A stretch of 64,000 bases of DNA, taken from positions 45,551-109,550 of the forward strand of contig JAWKIW010000019.1 in NCBI GenBank assembly GCA_041394145.1, read 5' to 3'. The notes below the pieces were generated by a model. That model saw nothing but the letters and a program-made list of their open reading frames with translations. It did no database searches and was not told the DNA's origin. This DNA comes from JAWKIW01 sp041394145. GTDB taxonomy: Bacteria > Actinomycetota > Acidimicrobiia > Acidimicrobiales > Acidimicrobilacustridaceae. Positions 1 through 9,418 of this stretch are shown here, one piece after another. The position numbers and the translations under genes are program-made. Each line of letters begins with the position of its first letter. The stretch's first letter is position 1.

Positions 1-2
1 CC

Positions 3-1046
<1,044 letters not shown>

Positions 1047-1078
1047 CGCCTCCGCTCGCCGCCTCCCGAGGTCGGCGA

Positions 1079-1816
1079 TCAGGTGGTGATCGAGCCGCCG
1101 TTGACCTGGATCGTCTGGCCGGTCACCCAGGCCGCCTCGTCCGACGCCAGCCACACGCACGCCGCGCCGATGTCGGCGGGCGTTCCCGTGCGCCCGACCG
1201 GGATCGACCGGGCGAGGTGGGCGGTGATGTCGGGATCGGGCAGGCCCATCAGCCCGATGGCGACCGTGTTGGCGGTGACGCCGTCGCGGGCGACCTCGAG
1301 GGCGAGCGTGCGGGTGAAGGCGATGCCGGCGCCCTTGCCGGCGCTGTAGGGCGACACGCCGATGCGCACGCCGGCGGTCCCGGCGCCCGACGAGATGGTG
1401 ATGATCCGGCCCCAGCCCCGCTCGCACATCCCGTCGACGACGGCCTTGCAGCAGTGCAGCACCCCGTAGAGGTTCACCTCGATCGGGCCGGCCCAGTCGG
1501 CGGGATCCATGGCGCGGAACGGGGCGACGGGCAGGTCGCGCTCGCCGCCGTTGCCGGCGTTGTTGACGAGGATGTCGACGTCGCCGACCGCGGCGACGCC
1601 GGCGCGCACGGCGTCGAGGTCGGTGACGTCGAAGGGCGCGACGAGCGCACGGCCGCCCGCCACCGAGATCTCGTCGGCGACGGCCCGGGCCCGATCCTCG
1701 TGCAGGTCGTTCACCGCCACCGTGGCCCCCTGCCCGGCCAGCGCCCGGGCGATGCCGGCCCCCACGTTCTGGCCGGCGCCGGTCACGAGCGCGGTGCGCC
1801 CGGTCAGGTCGAACAC
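1079..1816 (-). CDS. SDR family NAD(P)-dependent oxidoreductase
   Basis: Short-chain dehydrogenase/reductase of 245 residues, the normal length for classical SDRs. It has the nucleotide-binding TGAGQNVGAG motif near the N terminus, the structural NNAG, a catalytic serine in ISSGAG and the YSAGK catalytic pair, and it ends in the usual VNGGS region. I chose the GTG at 1816 because GGGAGG stands 6-7 nt upstream and the protein then starts VFDLTGRTALVTG, as family members do. An ATG at 1870 in the same frame would only add an Arg/Pro-rich tail. The alcohol or ketone substrate is unknown. The first codons after the start are GTG-TTC-GAC. Confidence 0.9.
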   Translation of the reverse strand: MFDLTGRTALVTGAGQNVGAGIARALAGQGATVAVNDLHEDRARAVADEISVAGGRALVAPFDVTDLDAVRAGVAAVGDVDILVNNAGNGGERDLPVAPFRAMDPADWAGPIEVNLYGVLHCCKAVVDGMCERGWGRIITISSGAGTAGVRIGVSPYSAGKGAGIAFTRTLALEVARDGVTANTVAIGLMGLPDPDITAHLARSIPVGRTGTPADIGAACVWLASDEAAWVTGQTIQVNGGSITT

Positions 1817-1890
1817 GGCAGGCCTCCCTTCGGCGCCCGGCGGCGCACGGCGTCCCGCCACGCCTACCACAGCAGCCGCCCGCCGGCGGG

Positions 1891-2033
1891 CTACGCCGGG
1901 GCGGCGCCGGCGCGCAGCAGGTCGTCCATCTGGCCGATGGCGAGGGTGATCCCGTCCTCCATGCCCATGGCGACCATCTGCTCCATCGCCTCGCGCGAGG
2001 GGAACCGGCTCTGGATGGTCATGCGGGTGCCGG
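1891..2033 (-). pseudogene. Remnant of an AHSA1/SRPBCC protein (C-terminal end only)
   Basis: The C-terminal stretch running from MSGTRMTIQSRFPSREAMEQ to LLRAGAAPA matches the last helix region of AHSA1-type SRPBCC proteins (GGTRMT..SRFPS.EAMEQM..MGM.EG). About 110 residues that should precede it are absent, and the upstream ArsR gene runs directly into it. ArsR-AHSA1 pairs are a common two-gene operon, so this looks like an internal deletion that removed most of the partner gene. Whether the deletion is in the genome or in the assembly cannot be told from the sequence. Confidence 0.6.
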
Positions 2034-2441
2034 ACATGGGTCGGTGCTCCCGGTCTCGGCGATCAGGTCCTCGAAGCGGTCGATGCGGTCGCGCCACAGC
2101 TCCTCGAGCTGGTCGAGCAGGCGGTTGACGGCGCGGACGGCCTCCATGTCGGTGCGCACGAGCTGCTCTCGCCCGTGCCGTCGCTTGGTCACCAGCCCGG
2201 CCCGCTCGAGGACGGCAACGTGCTTCTGCACCGCGGCGAAGCTCATCGGGTAGGCGCGGGCCAGCGTCGACACCGAGTGCTCCCGCGCCACGGCCCGCCG
2301 GACGATGTCACGCCGAGTCGGGTCGGCGAGGGCGTGGAAGACGCGATCGGCCCGATCGGCGGGTGGCCGGGTCGAGGCTCGACGCGAGGGCGGCGTCGAG
2401 GTTCGGGAGGTTCGAGAGGTTCGGGCATCATGTACAACCAT
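2019..2441 (-). CDS. ArsR family winged-helix regulator
   Basis: Transcriptional repressor of 140 residues. After a 30-residue low-complexity Ser/Thr/Arg tail comes a typical ArsR domain: RVFHALADPTRRDIVRRAV, then recognition-helix sequence SFAAVQKHVAVLERAGLV and the wing RRHGREQLVRT. No metal-binding ELCVCDL-type motif is present, so it belongs to the non-metal ArsR group that usually pairs with an AHSA1/SRPBCC gene. Here only a remnant of that partner follows. The ATG at 2441 lies inside a perfect inverted repeat (2432-2451), suggesting autorepression and perhaps a leaderless transcript. The last residues (DLIAETGSTDPCPAPA) may already be out of the original frame because of the downstream deletion. 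Confidence 0.85.
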   Translation of the reverse strand: MVVHDARTSRTSRTSTPPSRRASTRPPADRADRVFHALADPTRRDIVRRAVAREHSVSTLARAYPMSFAAVQKHVAVLERAGLVTKRRHGREQLVRTDMEAVRAVNRLLDQLEELWRDRIDRFEDLIAETGSTDPCPAPA

Positions 2442-2451
2442 TCAGTTGTAC
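2432..2451. promoter_or_regulatory. Inverted repeat GTACAAC-N6-GTTGTAC, probable ArsR operator
   Basis: Perfect 7-bp arms with a 6-nt spacer (CATTCA). It overlaps the ArsR start codon and resembles the ACAAC/GTTGT-type operators of ArsR-AHSA1 operons. Confidence 0.65.
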
Positions 2452-2607
2452 GTTATCGGTGAGCGGCGGCCGGCACAAGCGCTTCGCGCCCGGCGCGACA
2501 TCGACGGGCGATCCGGTGGAAGACTGCCGACCCGGGCATGCGCCCGACCTCGTCGGGGACATGCCTCGACCGGACACGAACGACCTGCACGAAGGGATGG
2601 GTGGAAG

Positions 2608-3033
2608 ATGGCGACGACCCGCAAGGCGACGGCGCACTGGGAGGGCTCGCTGCTCGAGGGCGGTGGGCAGGTGTCGCTCGACTCGTCGGGCCTGGGCACC
2701 TACGACGTGACGTGGCCGTCGCGGGCCGAGGAGCCCAACGGCCGCACCAGCCCCGAGGAGCTGATCGCCGCCGCCCACGCCTCGTGCTTCTCCATGGCGC
2801 TGTCGAGCGCGCTGGCCAAGGCCGGCTCCCCGCCCGAGGCCCTCGACACCAGCGCCGAGGTGACCTTCCAGCCCGGCGAGGGCATCACCGGCATCCACCT
2901 GACGGTGCGGGGCACCGTGCCCGGCATGTCCGCCGACGACTTCGTGCAGGCGGCCACCGGGGCCAAGGAGGGCTGCCCGGTCTCCAAGGCGCTGACCGGC
3001 ACCACCATCACCCTCGACGCCGCCCTCGCCTGA
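2608..3033 (+). CDS. OsmC family peroxiredoxin
   Basis: Thiol peroxidase of the OsmC/Ohr superfamily, 141 residues, reducing organic hydroperoxides in the cytoplasm. The two catalytic cysteines are C60 (in AHASCFSM) and C123 (in KEGCPVSKAL), the spacing expected for OsmC. The N terminus MATTRKATAHWEGSL..GGGQVSLDS is typical of the OsmC subgroup rather than Ohr. The ATG at 2608 is preceded by a GGTGGAAG stretch. The gene is divergent from the ArsR gene, with about 155 bp between them containing the ArsR operator, so ArsR might also influence it. Confidence 0.93.
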   Translation: MATTRKATAHWEGSLLEGGGQVSLDSSGLGTYDVTWPSRAEEPNGRTSPEELIAAAHASCFSMALSSALAKAGSPPEALDTSAEVTFQPGEGITGIHLTVRGTVPGMSADDFVQAATGAKEGCPVSKALTGTTITLDAALA

Positions 3034-3105
3034 GCGGCCGCGACCCGGGCCCCGCTCAGCCGGGCACCGGTGCCGAGCGCACGGCCCGACCGGCCGACGC
3101 CCGGA

Positions 3106-4182
3106 TCAGCGCATCGACAGGTCGGCGTCGAGCTTGTCCTCGCCCTTGAGCCGCGCCGAGGCGGTCACCTTCACGACGCCCTCGGCCTCGGGCTCGGCGG
3201 TGTCGGGCGGCGCGGGCGGGTACATCTCCTCGTCGTAGGCGAAGTCCTCGGCGTAGAACTGCGACGCCCACCGGCGGAACTGCAGGTACGGACCGTCGGC
3301 GTCGGCCAGCGCCGGGCGGGTGACGTGGCCCTTGTACTTCCAGATCGGGATGTCCTCCTGCACCTGGCGGGACACCTCCTCGACGAAGGCCACCCCCACG
3401 GCCGACGTCGAGGCCTCGTCGCCCAGGCGGCGCACCGTGAAGGTGAAGCGCAGCTGGCAGCGCTCGTGGTCGATCGGGGTGTTGCACCCCAGGAGCACGG
3501 TGTCGACGATGCCCGAGAAGCGCACGATCCCGAAGCCCGGGCAGTAGGTGTCGACGTCGATGCGGCCGTCGACCACGCCGCGGGGGGTGGGGAACTTCTG
3601 GGTGGAGCGCAGGTAGGCCATGTTCCCGTCGGTGGCGTACTCGGCGACCTCGGGGACGATGTCGGTGTTGTGCACGTAGCGGAAGTGGGCGACGTCGACC
3701 TGGTTCTCGGCGATCTCCTGCCAGGCGGCGGGGATCTCGAAGCTGCGGCCGACCGGGTCCGAGAAGGCGGCTGGGTCGTCGAGCTCGGGCACCTCGGGGA
3801 GCTCGAACAGCGGGTCGATGCGATCGGGGTGGTACCAGGCCATGAGCAGCCCGTTGCGCTCGACCAGCGGGTAGGTGAACAGCCGGGCCTTGTTGTTGAC
3901 CCGCTCCGAGTAGGGGATGTCGACGTTGCGGCCGTCGGCGTCGTAGAGCCACCCGTGGAACGGGCACTGCAGGTTGCAGCGGTCGACGTGGCCGCCGTGG
4001 CCGAGGTGGGCGCCCAGGTGCGGGCAGATGGCGTCGTGCAGGTGGGCGACGCCGTCGAGGTCGCGCCACAGCACCAGGTCGCGGCCGAAGTAGTAGAGCG
4101 GCTTCACGTCACCGGGGGCCAGGTCGGCGCCCCAGCCGACCTGGTACCAGCTGAACGGGATCGGGAACGGGAATCGGCTCAC
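3106..4182 (-). CDS. Rieske 2Fe-2S oxygenase, KshA-like
   Basis: Terminal oxygenase of a Rieske non-haem iron system, 358 residues. The Rieske cluster ligands are C53-x-H55 (CPHLGAHLG) and C73-x2-H76 (CPFHGW). The mononuclear iron site is in ENQVDVAHFRYVH. Domain order and length match KshA, the oxygenase component of 3-ketosteroid 9-alpha-hydroxylase, and related steroid or bile-acid Rieske proteins. A reductase partner (KshB) is not in the window. It lies 56 bp downstream of an amidohydrolase on the same strand and is probably co-transcribed with it from the promoter carrying twin palindromes near 5500. The substrate is inferred only from family resemblance. Confidence 0.9.
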   Translation of the reverse strand: MSRFPFPIPFSWYQVGWGADLAPGDVKPLYYFGRDLVLWRDLDGVAHLHDAICPHLGAHLGHGGHVDRCNLQCPFHGWLYDADGRNVDIPYSERVNNKARLFTYPLVERNGLLMAWYHPDRIDPLFELPEVPELDDPAAFSDPVGRSFEIPAAWQEIAENQVDVAHFRYVHNTDIVPEVAEYATDGNMAYLRSTQKFPTPRGVVDGRIDVDTYCPGFGIVRFSGIVDTVLLGCNTPIDHERCQLRFTFTVRRLGDEASTSAVGVAFVEEVSRQVQEDIPIWKYKGHVTRPALADADGPYLQFRRWASQFYAEDFAYDEEMYPPAPPDTAEPEAEGVVKVTASARLKGEDKLDADLSMR

Positions 4183-4238
4183 GGGATCACCTCGTGGTCG
4201 TGGCGCGGGCGGGTGGTCGGACGGGAGGCAGCTCGAGG

Positions 4239-5438
4239 TCAGCGATCGAGGCCGAGCAGGTCGATGGCGTTGCCCCGGGCGATCTTGTGGATCTGGGCCT
4301 CGGACAGGTGGCCGAAGGTCTGGGTGGCCACCTCGAGGGTCGACGGCCAGGTGCTGTCCTGGTGCGGGTAGTCGACCTCGAAGCAGATGTTGTCCTCACC
4401 CACCCGGTCCAGCAGGTCGATGCCGACGGGGTCCTTGAAGAAGCAGCTGGACACCTGGGAGAAGTACTGCGTCGACGGCGGCTCCTGCAGCTTCGGCCCG
4501 CGCGTGGCCCAGCCGCCGTGGGTCCTCCACACGTCGTCGACCCGCTCGAGCACGTAGGGGATCCACCCGATCTGGCACTCGGCGTAGAGCAGCTCGAGGT
4601 TCGGGTACCGCACCAGCACCCCGGAGAACAGCCAGTCGATCATCGACATGGCGCTGTTGGTGAAGATGCCGGTGGCGCCGACCGTCTCGGGGGCGTCCTC
4701 GCTGGTGAGGAAGGTCTTGGTCCCCGACCCGATGTGCATGCAGATGACCGTCGAGGTCTCGTCGCAGGCGTCGAGGAACGGGTCCCACGCGCCGGAGTGG
4801 ATCGACGGCAGCCCGAGCCAGGACGGGCACTCGCTGAAGGCCACGGCCCGCACGCCGCGCCCGGCGTTGCGCCGCACCTCGGCGGCGGCCAGGGCGGGAT
4901 CCCACAGCGGGACGAGGCACAGCGGGATGAGCCGGCCGTCGGAGCCGGCGCACCACTCCTCGACCATCCAGTCGTTGTAGGCCTCGACGCACAGCCGGGA
5001 CAGCTCCTTGTCCTTGCCGTGCAGGAAGATCTGCCCGCAGAAGCGGGGGTAGTTGGGGAAGCACAGCGACGCCTCGACGTGGTTGACGTCCATGTCCTCG
5101 AGGCGGGCCTTCGGGTCGTAGCAGCCGGGGCGCATCTGGTCGAAGGTGACGCCGTAGGTGCCGATCTCCTCGGGCGGGTAGCCGGCGGCGGCGATGAACC
5201 GCTTCACCGAGTAGCGCTGGTCCTCGTAGAACCACCAGGCCACCGGTGGGCCCTCGGTGCCGGGCGCCTCCTGGTAGGCCGCCCCCACCAGCACCGGCGC
5301 CTCGCCCATCGGGTGGATCTCCACGTGCGGGCCGACGTCGCGAAGGCGGGCGGGCAACCGACTCGACCACAGGTCGGGCGGCTCGACGACGTGGTCGTCG
5401 ACGCTGATGATCTTCGGGATCTCCACGCCCTCGGCCAT
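4239..5438 (-). CDS. Amidohydrolase family protein (Amidohydro_2 type)
   Basis: TIM-barrel metal-dependent hydrolase or decarboxylase of 399 residues, of the kind often found beside Rieske and acyl-CoA genes in actinobacteria. It starts MAEGVEIPKIISVDDHVVEPPDLW (N-terminal metal site), has CMHIGSGT in the middle and DYPHQDSTWP near the end, the expected histidine and aspartate positions. The ATG at 5438 has GAGGAGCG upstream; an ORF extension to 5531 would run through the operators and is rejected. First gene of a two-gene operon with the KshA-like oxygenase. The reaction is unknown. Confidence 0.88.
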   Translation of the reverse strand: MAEGVEIPKIISVDDHVVEPPDLWSSRLPARLRDVGPHVEIHPMGEAPVLVGAAYQEAPGTEGPPVAWWFYEDQRYSVKRFIAAAGYPPEEIGTYGVTFDQMRPGCYDPKARLEDMDVNHVEASLCFPNYPRFCGQIFLHGKDKELSRLCVEAYNDWMVEEWCAGSDGRLIPLCLVPLWDPALAAAEVRRNAGRGVRAVAFSECPSWLGLPSIHSGAWDPFLDACDETSTVICMHIGSGTKTFLTSEDAPETVGATGIFTNSAMSMIDWLFSGVLVRYPNLELLYAECQIGWIPYVLERVDDVWRTHGGWATRGPKLQEPPSTQYFSQVSSCFFKDPVGIDLLDRVGEDNICFEVDYPHQDSTWPSTLEVATQTFGHLSEAQIHKIARGNAIDLLGLDR

Positions 5439-5495
5439 CCTGACGCTCCTCGCTCCCCTCGCCGTCGGTCGTCGGTCGTCGCCCCGGCAGGGATC

Positions 5496-5530
5496 TGAAC
5501 TGCGGTTCACTCGCGATGAACCATAGTTCA
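5496..5530. promoter_or_regulatory. Tandem palindromes TGAAC-N4-GTTCA (two copies, 21 bp apart)
   Basis: Copies at 5496-5509 (spacer TGCG) and 5517-5530 (spacer CATA), exactly two helical turns apart. They lie upstream of the amidohydrolase/Rieske operon, so a dimeric regulator could bind both on one DNA face. The half-site spacing differs from the mycobacterial KstR site (AAC-N2-GTT). Confidence 0.7.
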
Positions 5531-5586
5531 CGTGTTTGAGTAGGCGTTAGCCAGCGCCCGAGCTACCGAGCCGACGCCCACACCGC

Positions 5587-6633
5587 TCACCGGTCGGGCA
5601 GGACCACGACCTTCACCTGGGCGGGATCGGCGCGCAGCGCGTCGAGCGCGCCGGCGACCTCGCCGAGACCGACGGTGGCGGTGACCAGCTGGTCGGCCGG
5701 CACCCGGCCATCCGCCAGGTCGGCGAGGGATCGGGCGAACTCGCGGGGGCGGTAGGCGAACGAGTAGACGACCTCCACCTCCTTGTACACGCCGGTGGCC
5801 GGGGTGAACGGGTCGGGCTCCATCCCGGCGCCGACCACGACCACGCGACTGCCCACCGGCACGCCGTCGACGATCGGCTGGAGCATCCCGGGCCGACCGA
5901 CGCACTCGAACACCGTGACCGCCGGCGTGCGGGGGCCGGGCTCGTCCCACAGCGGCGACGGCGTCCCCGGGACCACGCCGAGGCCGTCGAGGTGGGCGAA
6001 CGGCGAGCCCTCGCCGGGATCGACCACCACGTCGGCACCCAGCCGCTCGGCGCGGGCCCGCCGCACCGGCGACGGCTCGGCGACCAGCACCGGTCCGTGG
6101 CCGTCGGCCTTCAGCGCCAGCAGCACGGCGAGACCCACCGGGCCGGCGCCCACGATGACCGCCGGTTGGCCGTGGTCGAGGTGCCCGAGGCCGGCCGCGT
6201 GGCGTCCGACGGCGAGCGGCTCGGTGAGGCAGGCGTGCTCGGGGGCGAGGCCCGACGGCACCGCGACCAGGCGGGCCGCGTCGAGCACGAGGTGCTCGGC
6301 CAGCGCGCCCCCCAGGTTCGCCGAGAAGCCGAGCAGCTCGGGCCCACCCGGCCCGGTGGCGTACGGCACCGAGCACGCCAGGGCGCCGACCGGCACCGTC
6401 GGGTCGGTGCCCGGCCCGTAGTCGAGGACCTCGACGCAGAACTCGTGGCCGAGCACGAAGGCCGGTTCGTCGACGTCGTCGGGCCCGGCGCCGACCAGCT
6501 CGGCGAAGTGGACGTCCGAGCCGCACAGCCCGCAGGCGCGGGACCGGACGAGGACCTGGCCGGCGCCGGGGACCGGGTCGTCGACCTCGGCCAGCTCGGG
6601 CGCCCGCCCGCTGCGCAGCACCGACGCCCGCAT
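5587..6633 (-). CDS. Zinc-type alcohol dehydrogenase (medium-chain)
   Basis: MDR-superfamily dehydrogenase of 348 residues. The catalytic zinc ligands are in CGLCGSDVHF (Cys) and LGHEFCVEV (His/Glu); the Rossmann fold shows VIVGAGPVGLAVLLALKADG. The four-cysteine structural zinc loop is absent: the region around residue 85-105 has a single Cys. The protein is most like threo-dehydrogenase/sorbitol-type MDRs. It starts 60 bp from a divergent TetR regulator, a usual arrangement for local control. The substrate is unknown. Confidence 0.9.
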   Translation of the reverse strand: MRASVLRSGRAPELAEVDDPVPGAGQVLVRSRACGLCGSDVHFAELVGAGPDDVDEPAFVLGHEFCVEVLDYGPGTDPTVPVGALACSVPYATGPGGPELLGFSANLGGALAEHLVLDAARLVAVPSGLAPEHACLTEPLAVGRHAAGLGHLDHGQPAVIVGAGPVGLAVLLALKADGHGPVLVAEPSPVRRARAERLGADVVVDPGEGSPFAHLDGLGVVPGTPSPLWDEPGPRTPAVTVFECVGRPGMLQPIVDGVPVGSRVVVVGAGMEPDPFTPATGVYKEVEVVYSFAYRPREFARSLADLADGRVPADQLVTATVGLGEVAGALDALRADPAQVKVVVLPDR

Positions 6634-6679
6634 CTCAGCCGCGCTCCGTCGAGACCCACCCGTGCACGGCCACCAACCC

Positions 6680-6685
6680 TAGGAT
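6680..6685 (+). promoter_or_regulatory. -10 element TAGGAT, leaderless promoter of the TetR gene
   Basis: TAGGAT stands 7 nt before the GTG at 6693, fitting the TAnnnT-N7-start signature seen at other genes of this window. Confidence 0.55.
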
Positions 6686-6692
6686 GGTCGCC

Positions 6693-7337
6693 GTGGCGAC
6701 GGGATCCGGCCAGACCCGAGCGGTGCTGCTCGACACGGCCGAGCGGCTCTTCAGCGAGAACGGCATCCATGCCGTCTCGCTGCGCCAGATCCGCCTGGCC
6801 GCCGGCCAGGGCAACGCCGCCGCCGTGCAGTACCACTTCGGCGACAAGGCCGGCGTGCTGCAGGCCCTCGCCGACCGGCACGTGCCGCGCCTCGCCGCCG
6901 TCCAGCAGGCGCTGGTCGACGACCTGGGGTCCACGCCGTCGCTTCGGGACCGGGTGGACGCGCTGGTGCGGCCCTTCGCCATCTACGTCACCCTCGGCCC
7001 GAGCGAGCGGGCGTGGATCCGCATCGTCGACGAGCTGCTGGCCGACCCGCAGGTGTCGGTGGCGAGCGTGGAAGCCGGCTCGTCCGACGTCGTCGTCGGC
7101 GTCGGCACCGACCTGCACGCCGAGCTCAGCGACCGGCTGCCCGCCGACCTGGCCGCCGATCGCATCTGGGCCGCCTCGGTGTTCGCCATCCGGCTGTGCG
7201 CGGCCCGGGCCCGCGCCCTCGACGACCCGAGGTCGACCCGCAGCCTGCCCACAGACGACGTGTTCGCCACCGAGCTGGTCGACATGGCCACCGGCGCGCT
7301 CACCGCGCCGAGCCACGCCTCGCAGCCCACGGCCTGA
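6693..7337 (+). CDS. TetR family regulator
   Basis: 214-residue repressor with an N-terminal TetR helix-turn-helix (AVLLDTAERLFSENGIHAVSLRQIRLAAGQGNAAAVQYHFGDK, residues about 8-55) and a helical ligand-binding C terminus that could dimerise. The GTG at 6693 is preferred over the ATG at 6684 because a TAGGAT -10 box overlaps the ATG and leaves exactly 7 nt to the GTG, so the mRNA is probably leaderless. Divergent from the zinc alcohol dehydrogenase, its most likely target. The ligand is unknown. Confidence 0.88.
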   Translation: MATGSGQTRAVLLDTAERLFSENGIHAVSLRQIRLAAGQGNAAAVQYHFGDKAGVLQALADRHVPRLAAVQQALVDDLGSTPSLRDRVDALVRPFAIYVTLGPSERAWIRIVDELLADPQVSVASVEAGSSDVVVGVGTDLHAELSDRLPADLAADRIWAASVFAIRLCAARARALDDPRSTRSLPTDDVFATELVDMATGALTAPSHASQPTA

Positions 7338-7391
7338 GCCGAGCAGACGGACCGTGGCCGCCGGGCTCGGTCCGCGTCGTACGCTCGCGCC

Positions 7392-7711
7392 ATGCGGCGT
7401 GGCATCTGCGTGAAGTGGGCTCCGCCACGGTCCGCGTCGCCCGCAACGGCATCCAGCTGGGTGACCGCCCCGAGGCGGTGCTGCGACCCCACCTCGGCGA
7501 GGGTTCCGTGGCGCGAGCGCACCCAACCGACCGACCTGTGGACCTTCGGCTGCGCCACGGTGGCACATCGAGCAGTACGTGCTGGACCCAGCCGGTCAGG
7601 CCTTCATGGCCGGGAGCTGGGCGGAGGTCCCGCCCTCCCGACCCGGGACGTCCTGCCGCGGCGCGACGCCGTCGCTGCTCGCTCGGTTGGCCGCGCCGGC
7701 GCAGCACGACC
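7392..7711 (+). pseudogene. Short frameshifted reading frame, function unknown
   Basis: The 378 bp between the TetR gene and the antiporter hold no intact gene. A TACGCT hexamer (7380-7385) stands 6 nt before an ATG at 7392, like other leaderless starts here. Codons with high G/C at third positions occur first in one frame (VRVARNGIQLGDRPEAVL) and then, from about 7566, in another (WHIEQYVLDPAGQAFMAGSW). This suggests one small gene of about 100 residues broken by indels. I do not recognise a family. The end is unclear because the antiporter gene converges on it. Confidence 0.3.
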
Positions 7712-7715
7712 CCCG

Positions 7716-8921
7716 TCAGGTGGGGACCGGCGGGTCGGCCCGCGCCTGCGACGCGGCGGGCAGCAGCCGCCGCGGGATGGCCCGGGCGAGGCGGGCCGAG
7801 TGGCTGGCCAGGATGGGGCTGGCCACCGCCAGCACGAGCACGTACAGGGCGGTGAAGGGGGTGAGCCGCTCGTCGAGGCCGGCCTGGATGGCGAGCGCCA
7901 CGAGGATCAGGGCGAACTCGCCGCGGGCGAGCACGGAGAAGGCGATGTTGGCCGCCGCGCGCCGATCGAGGCCGTTGATGCGGGCGGCGGCGATGCCGGC
8001 CACGACCGCGAGCACCAGCGACACCACGATGGCGGCGACGGCCGGCCCCACGACGCCACCCACGGCGCCGGGGTCGATCGACAGGCCGAAGGCGAAGAAG
8101 AACACCGCCGCGAACGCGTCGCGCAGCGGAAGCACCAGCCGCTGCACCCGCCGGGCGACGCTGGTGCCGGCGATCACCAGGCCGGCCATGAAGGCGCCGA
8201 TGGCGTCGGAGACGCCGAGCTGGTAGGCGGCACCGGCGACGAGGAGGGCGACGCCGACGAACAGCACCACCAGCAGCTCGTCGTCGCGGGCGGCCACGAG
8301 CCGCTCCACCACCGTCGAGCCGTACCGGGCGAGCAGGCCGAGGCCGACCAGGAACGCGAAGGCCCGGCCGAACAGCACGAGCGCCTCACCGGGCGTGTCG
8401 GCGGCGCCGAGCACCGGGGCGAGGGCGGCCAGGTACAGGGCGAGGAAGAGGTCCTCGAGCACGATGATGCCCAGGATCAGCCGCGTCTCGGGGTTGGCCA
8501 GGCGGCGCAGCTCGACCAGCAGCTTGGTGACGATCGCCGACGACGAGATGCCGGTGACGCCGGCGATGATGAAGGCTTCCCGGGTCCCCCAGCCGATCAC
8601 GAAGCCGAGGACGAGGCCGGCCCCGACGTTGAGCCCGAGGTACAGGCCGGCGGTGGCCAGGAGGCGGCGGCCGCCGCTGGTGAGGTCCTCCACCGAGAAC
8701 TCCACGCCCAGGTAGAAGAGCAGGAAGATCAGGCCGAAGGCAGCGAGCAGCTCGAGGTCCTCGGGGTGGTCGAACAGGACCGGGCCCGGCGTGTAGGGGC
8801 CCACCAGCATGCCGGCGAGCATGAACAACGGGATGGTGGGCAGGCCGAAGCGCCGCCCGGCCCGGGCGAGCAGACCGGCCAGCAGGAAGGCCAGCCCGAG
8901 CACGATCAGCTCGCGGCCCAT
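7716..8921 (-). CDS. Cation:proton antiporter (CPA2 family), KhtU-like
   Basis: Integral membrane protein of 401 residues with about 12 hydrophobic segments, starting MGRELIVLGLAFLLAGLLARAGRRFG. It has the CPA2 motifs LIFLLFYLGVEFS and GVTGISSSAIVTKLL and no C-terminal TrkA-N domain. It exchanges K+ (or Na+) for H+ across the cytoplasmic membrane. Its start codon overlaps the stop codon of the preceding TrkA-C-type gene (TGATG), so the two are translationally coupled, as in KhtTU, where KhtT gates the KhtU channel. Confidence 0.9.
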   Translation of the reverse strand: MGRELIVLGLAFLLAGLLARAGRRFGLPTIPLFMLAGMLVGPYTPGPVLFDHPEDLELLAAFGLIFLLFYLGVEFSVEDLTSGGRRLLATAGLYLGLNVGAGLVLGFVIGWGTREAFIIAGVTGISSSAIVTKLLVELRRLANPETRLILGIIVLEDLFLALYLAALAPVLGAADTPGEALVLFGRAFAFLVGLGLLARYGSTVVERLVAARDDELLVVLFVGVALLVAGAAYQLGVSDAIGAFMAGLVIAGTSVARRVQRLVLPLRDAFAAVFFFAFGLSIDPGAVGGVVGPAVAAIVVSLVLAVVAGIAAARINGLDRRAAANIAFSVLARGEFALILVALAIQAGLDERLTPFTALYVLVLAVASPILASHSARLARAIPRRLLPAASQARADPPVPT

Positions 8922-9418
8922 CACCCACCCCCGCCGAGGAAGGCGACGAACCCGTCGCGATCCTCGTCGCGGCAGGCGATGATCAGGTCGTCGCCGGCCT
9001 CGAAGCGCAGGGTGGGATCGGGCGCCACGATCGGCTGCGAGCCCCGGAGCACGGCCACGACCGTGACGCCGGTGCGCTGGCGCACCGCCAGCTCGGCGAT
9101 GGTGCGGCCGATGGCGGCGTCGCCCGGTTCGAGACGCACCCAGTCGAAGGCCAGGCCTCCGAGCACGTCGGCGACGCGCGCCGCGACCTTCGGGTCGATG
9201 GTGAAGCGGCCGGTGGCGAAGGCGGCCACCGACGACGCCGTCACCGCATCGAGCACGCACGGCGACGCCGTCGAGTGCACCTCGACCGTGCCGTCGAGGC
9301 GCCGCACGACCCCGACCGGTGCGCCGTCCACGTCGGTCACGTCGAGGCGCTCGCCGATCCCCGGCAGGCGGACGACGCCGGAGGGTCGTCCGGCGGCAAC
9401 GTCTCGTAGGCGGGCCAT
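8921..9418 (-). CDS. Antiporter regulatory subunit with TrkA-C domain, KhtT-like
   Basis: Soluble protein of 166 residues. The C-terminal ~75 residues form a TrkA-C (RCK_C) domain (FDWVRLEPGDAAIGRTIAEL..TGVTVVAVLRG..P..L.FEAGDDLIIACRDED), which in KhtT binds nucleotide and gates the antiporter. The N-terminal half matches the KhtT extension. The ATG at 9418 has GGAGGTGCTG directly before it. Coupled by TGATG to the antiporter gene, which supports a two-subunit K+/H+ antiporter. Confidence 0.88.
   Translation of the reverse strand: MARLRDVAAGRPSGVVRLPGIGERLDVTDVDGAPVGVVRRLDGTVEVHSTASPCVLDAVTASSVAAFATGRFTIDPKVAARVADVLGGLAFDWVRLEPGDAAIGRTIAELAVRQRTGVTVVAVLRGSQPIVAPDPTLRFEAGDDLIIACRDEDRDGFVAFLGGGG

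Noticed and set aside
5496..5530. KstR binding site controlling the KshA-like gene
   Set aside because: Half-site spacing (AAC-N4-GTT) differs from the KstR consensus (AAC-N2-GTT).
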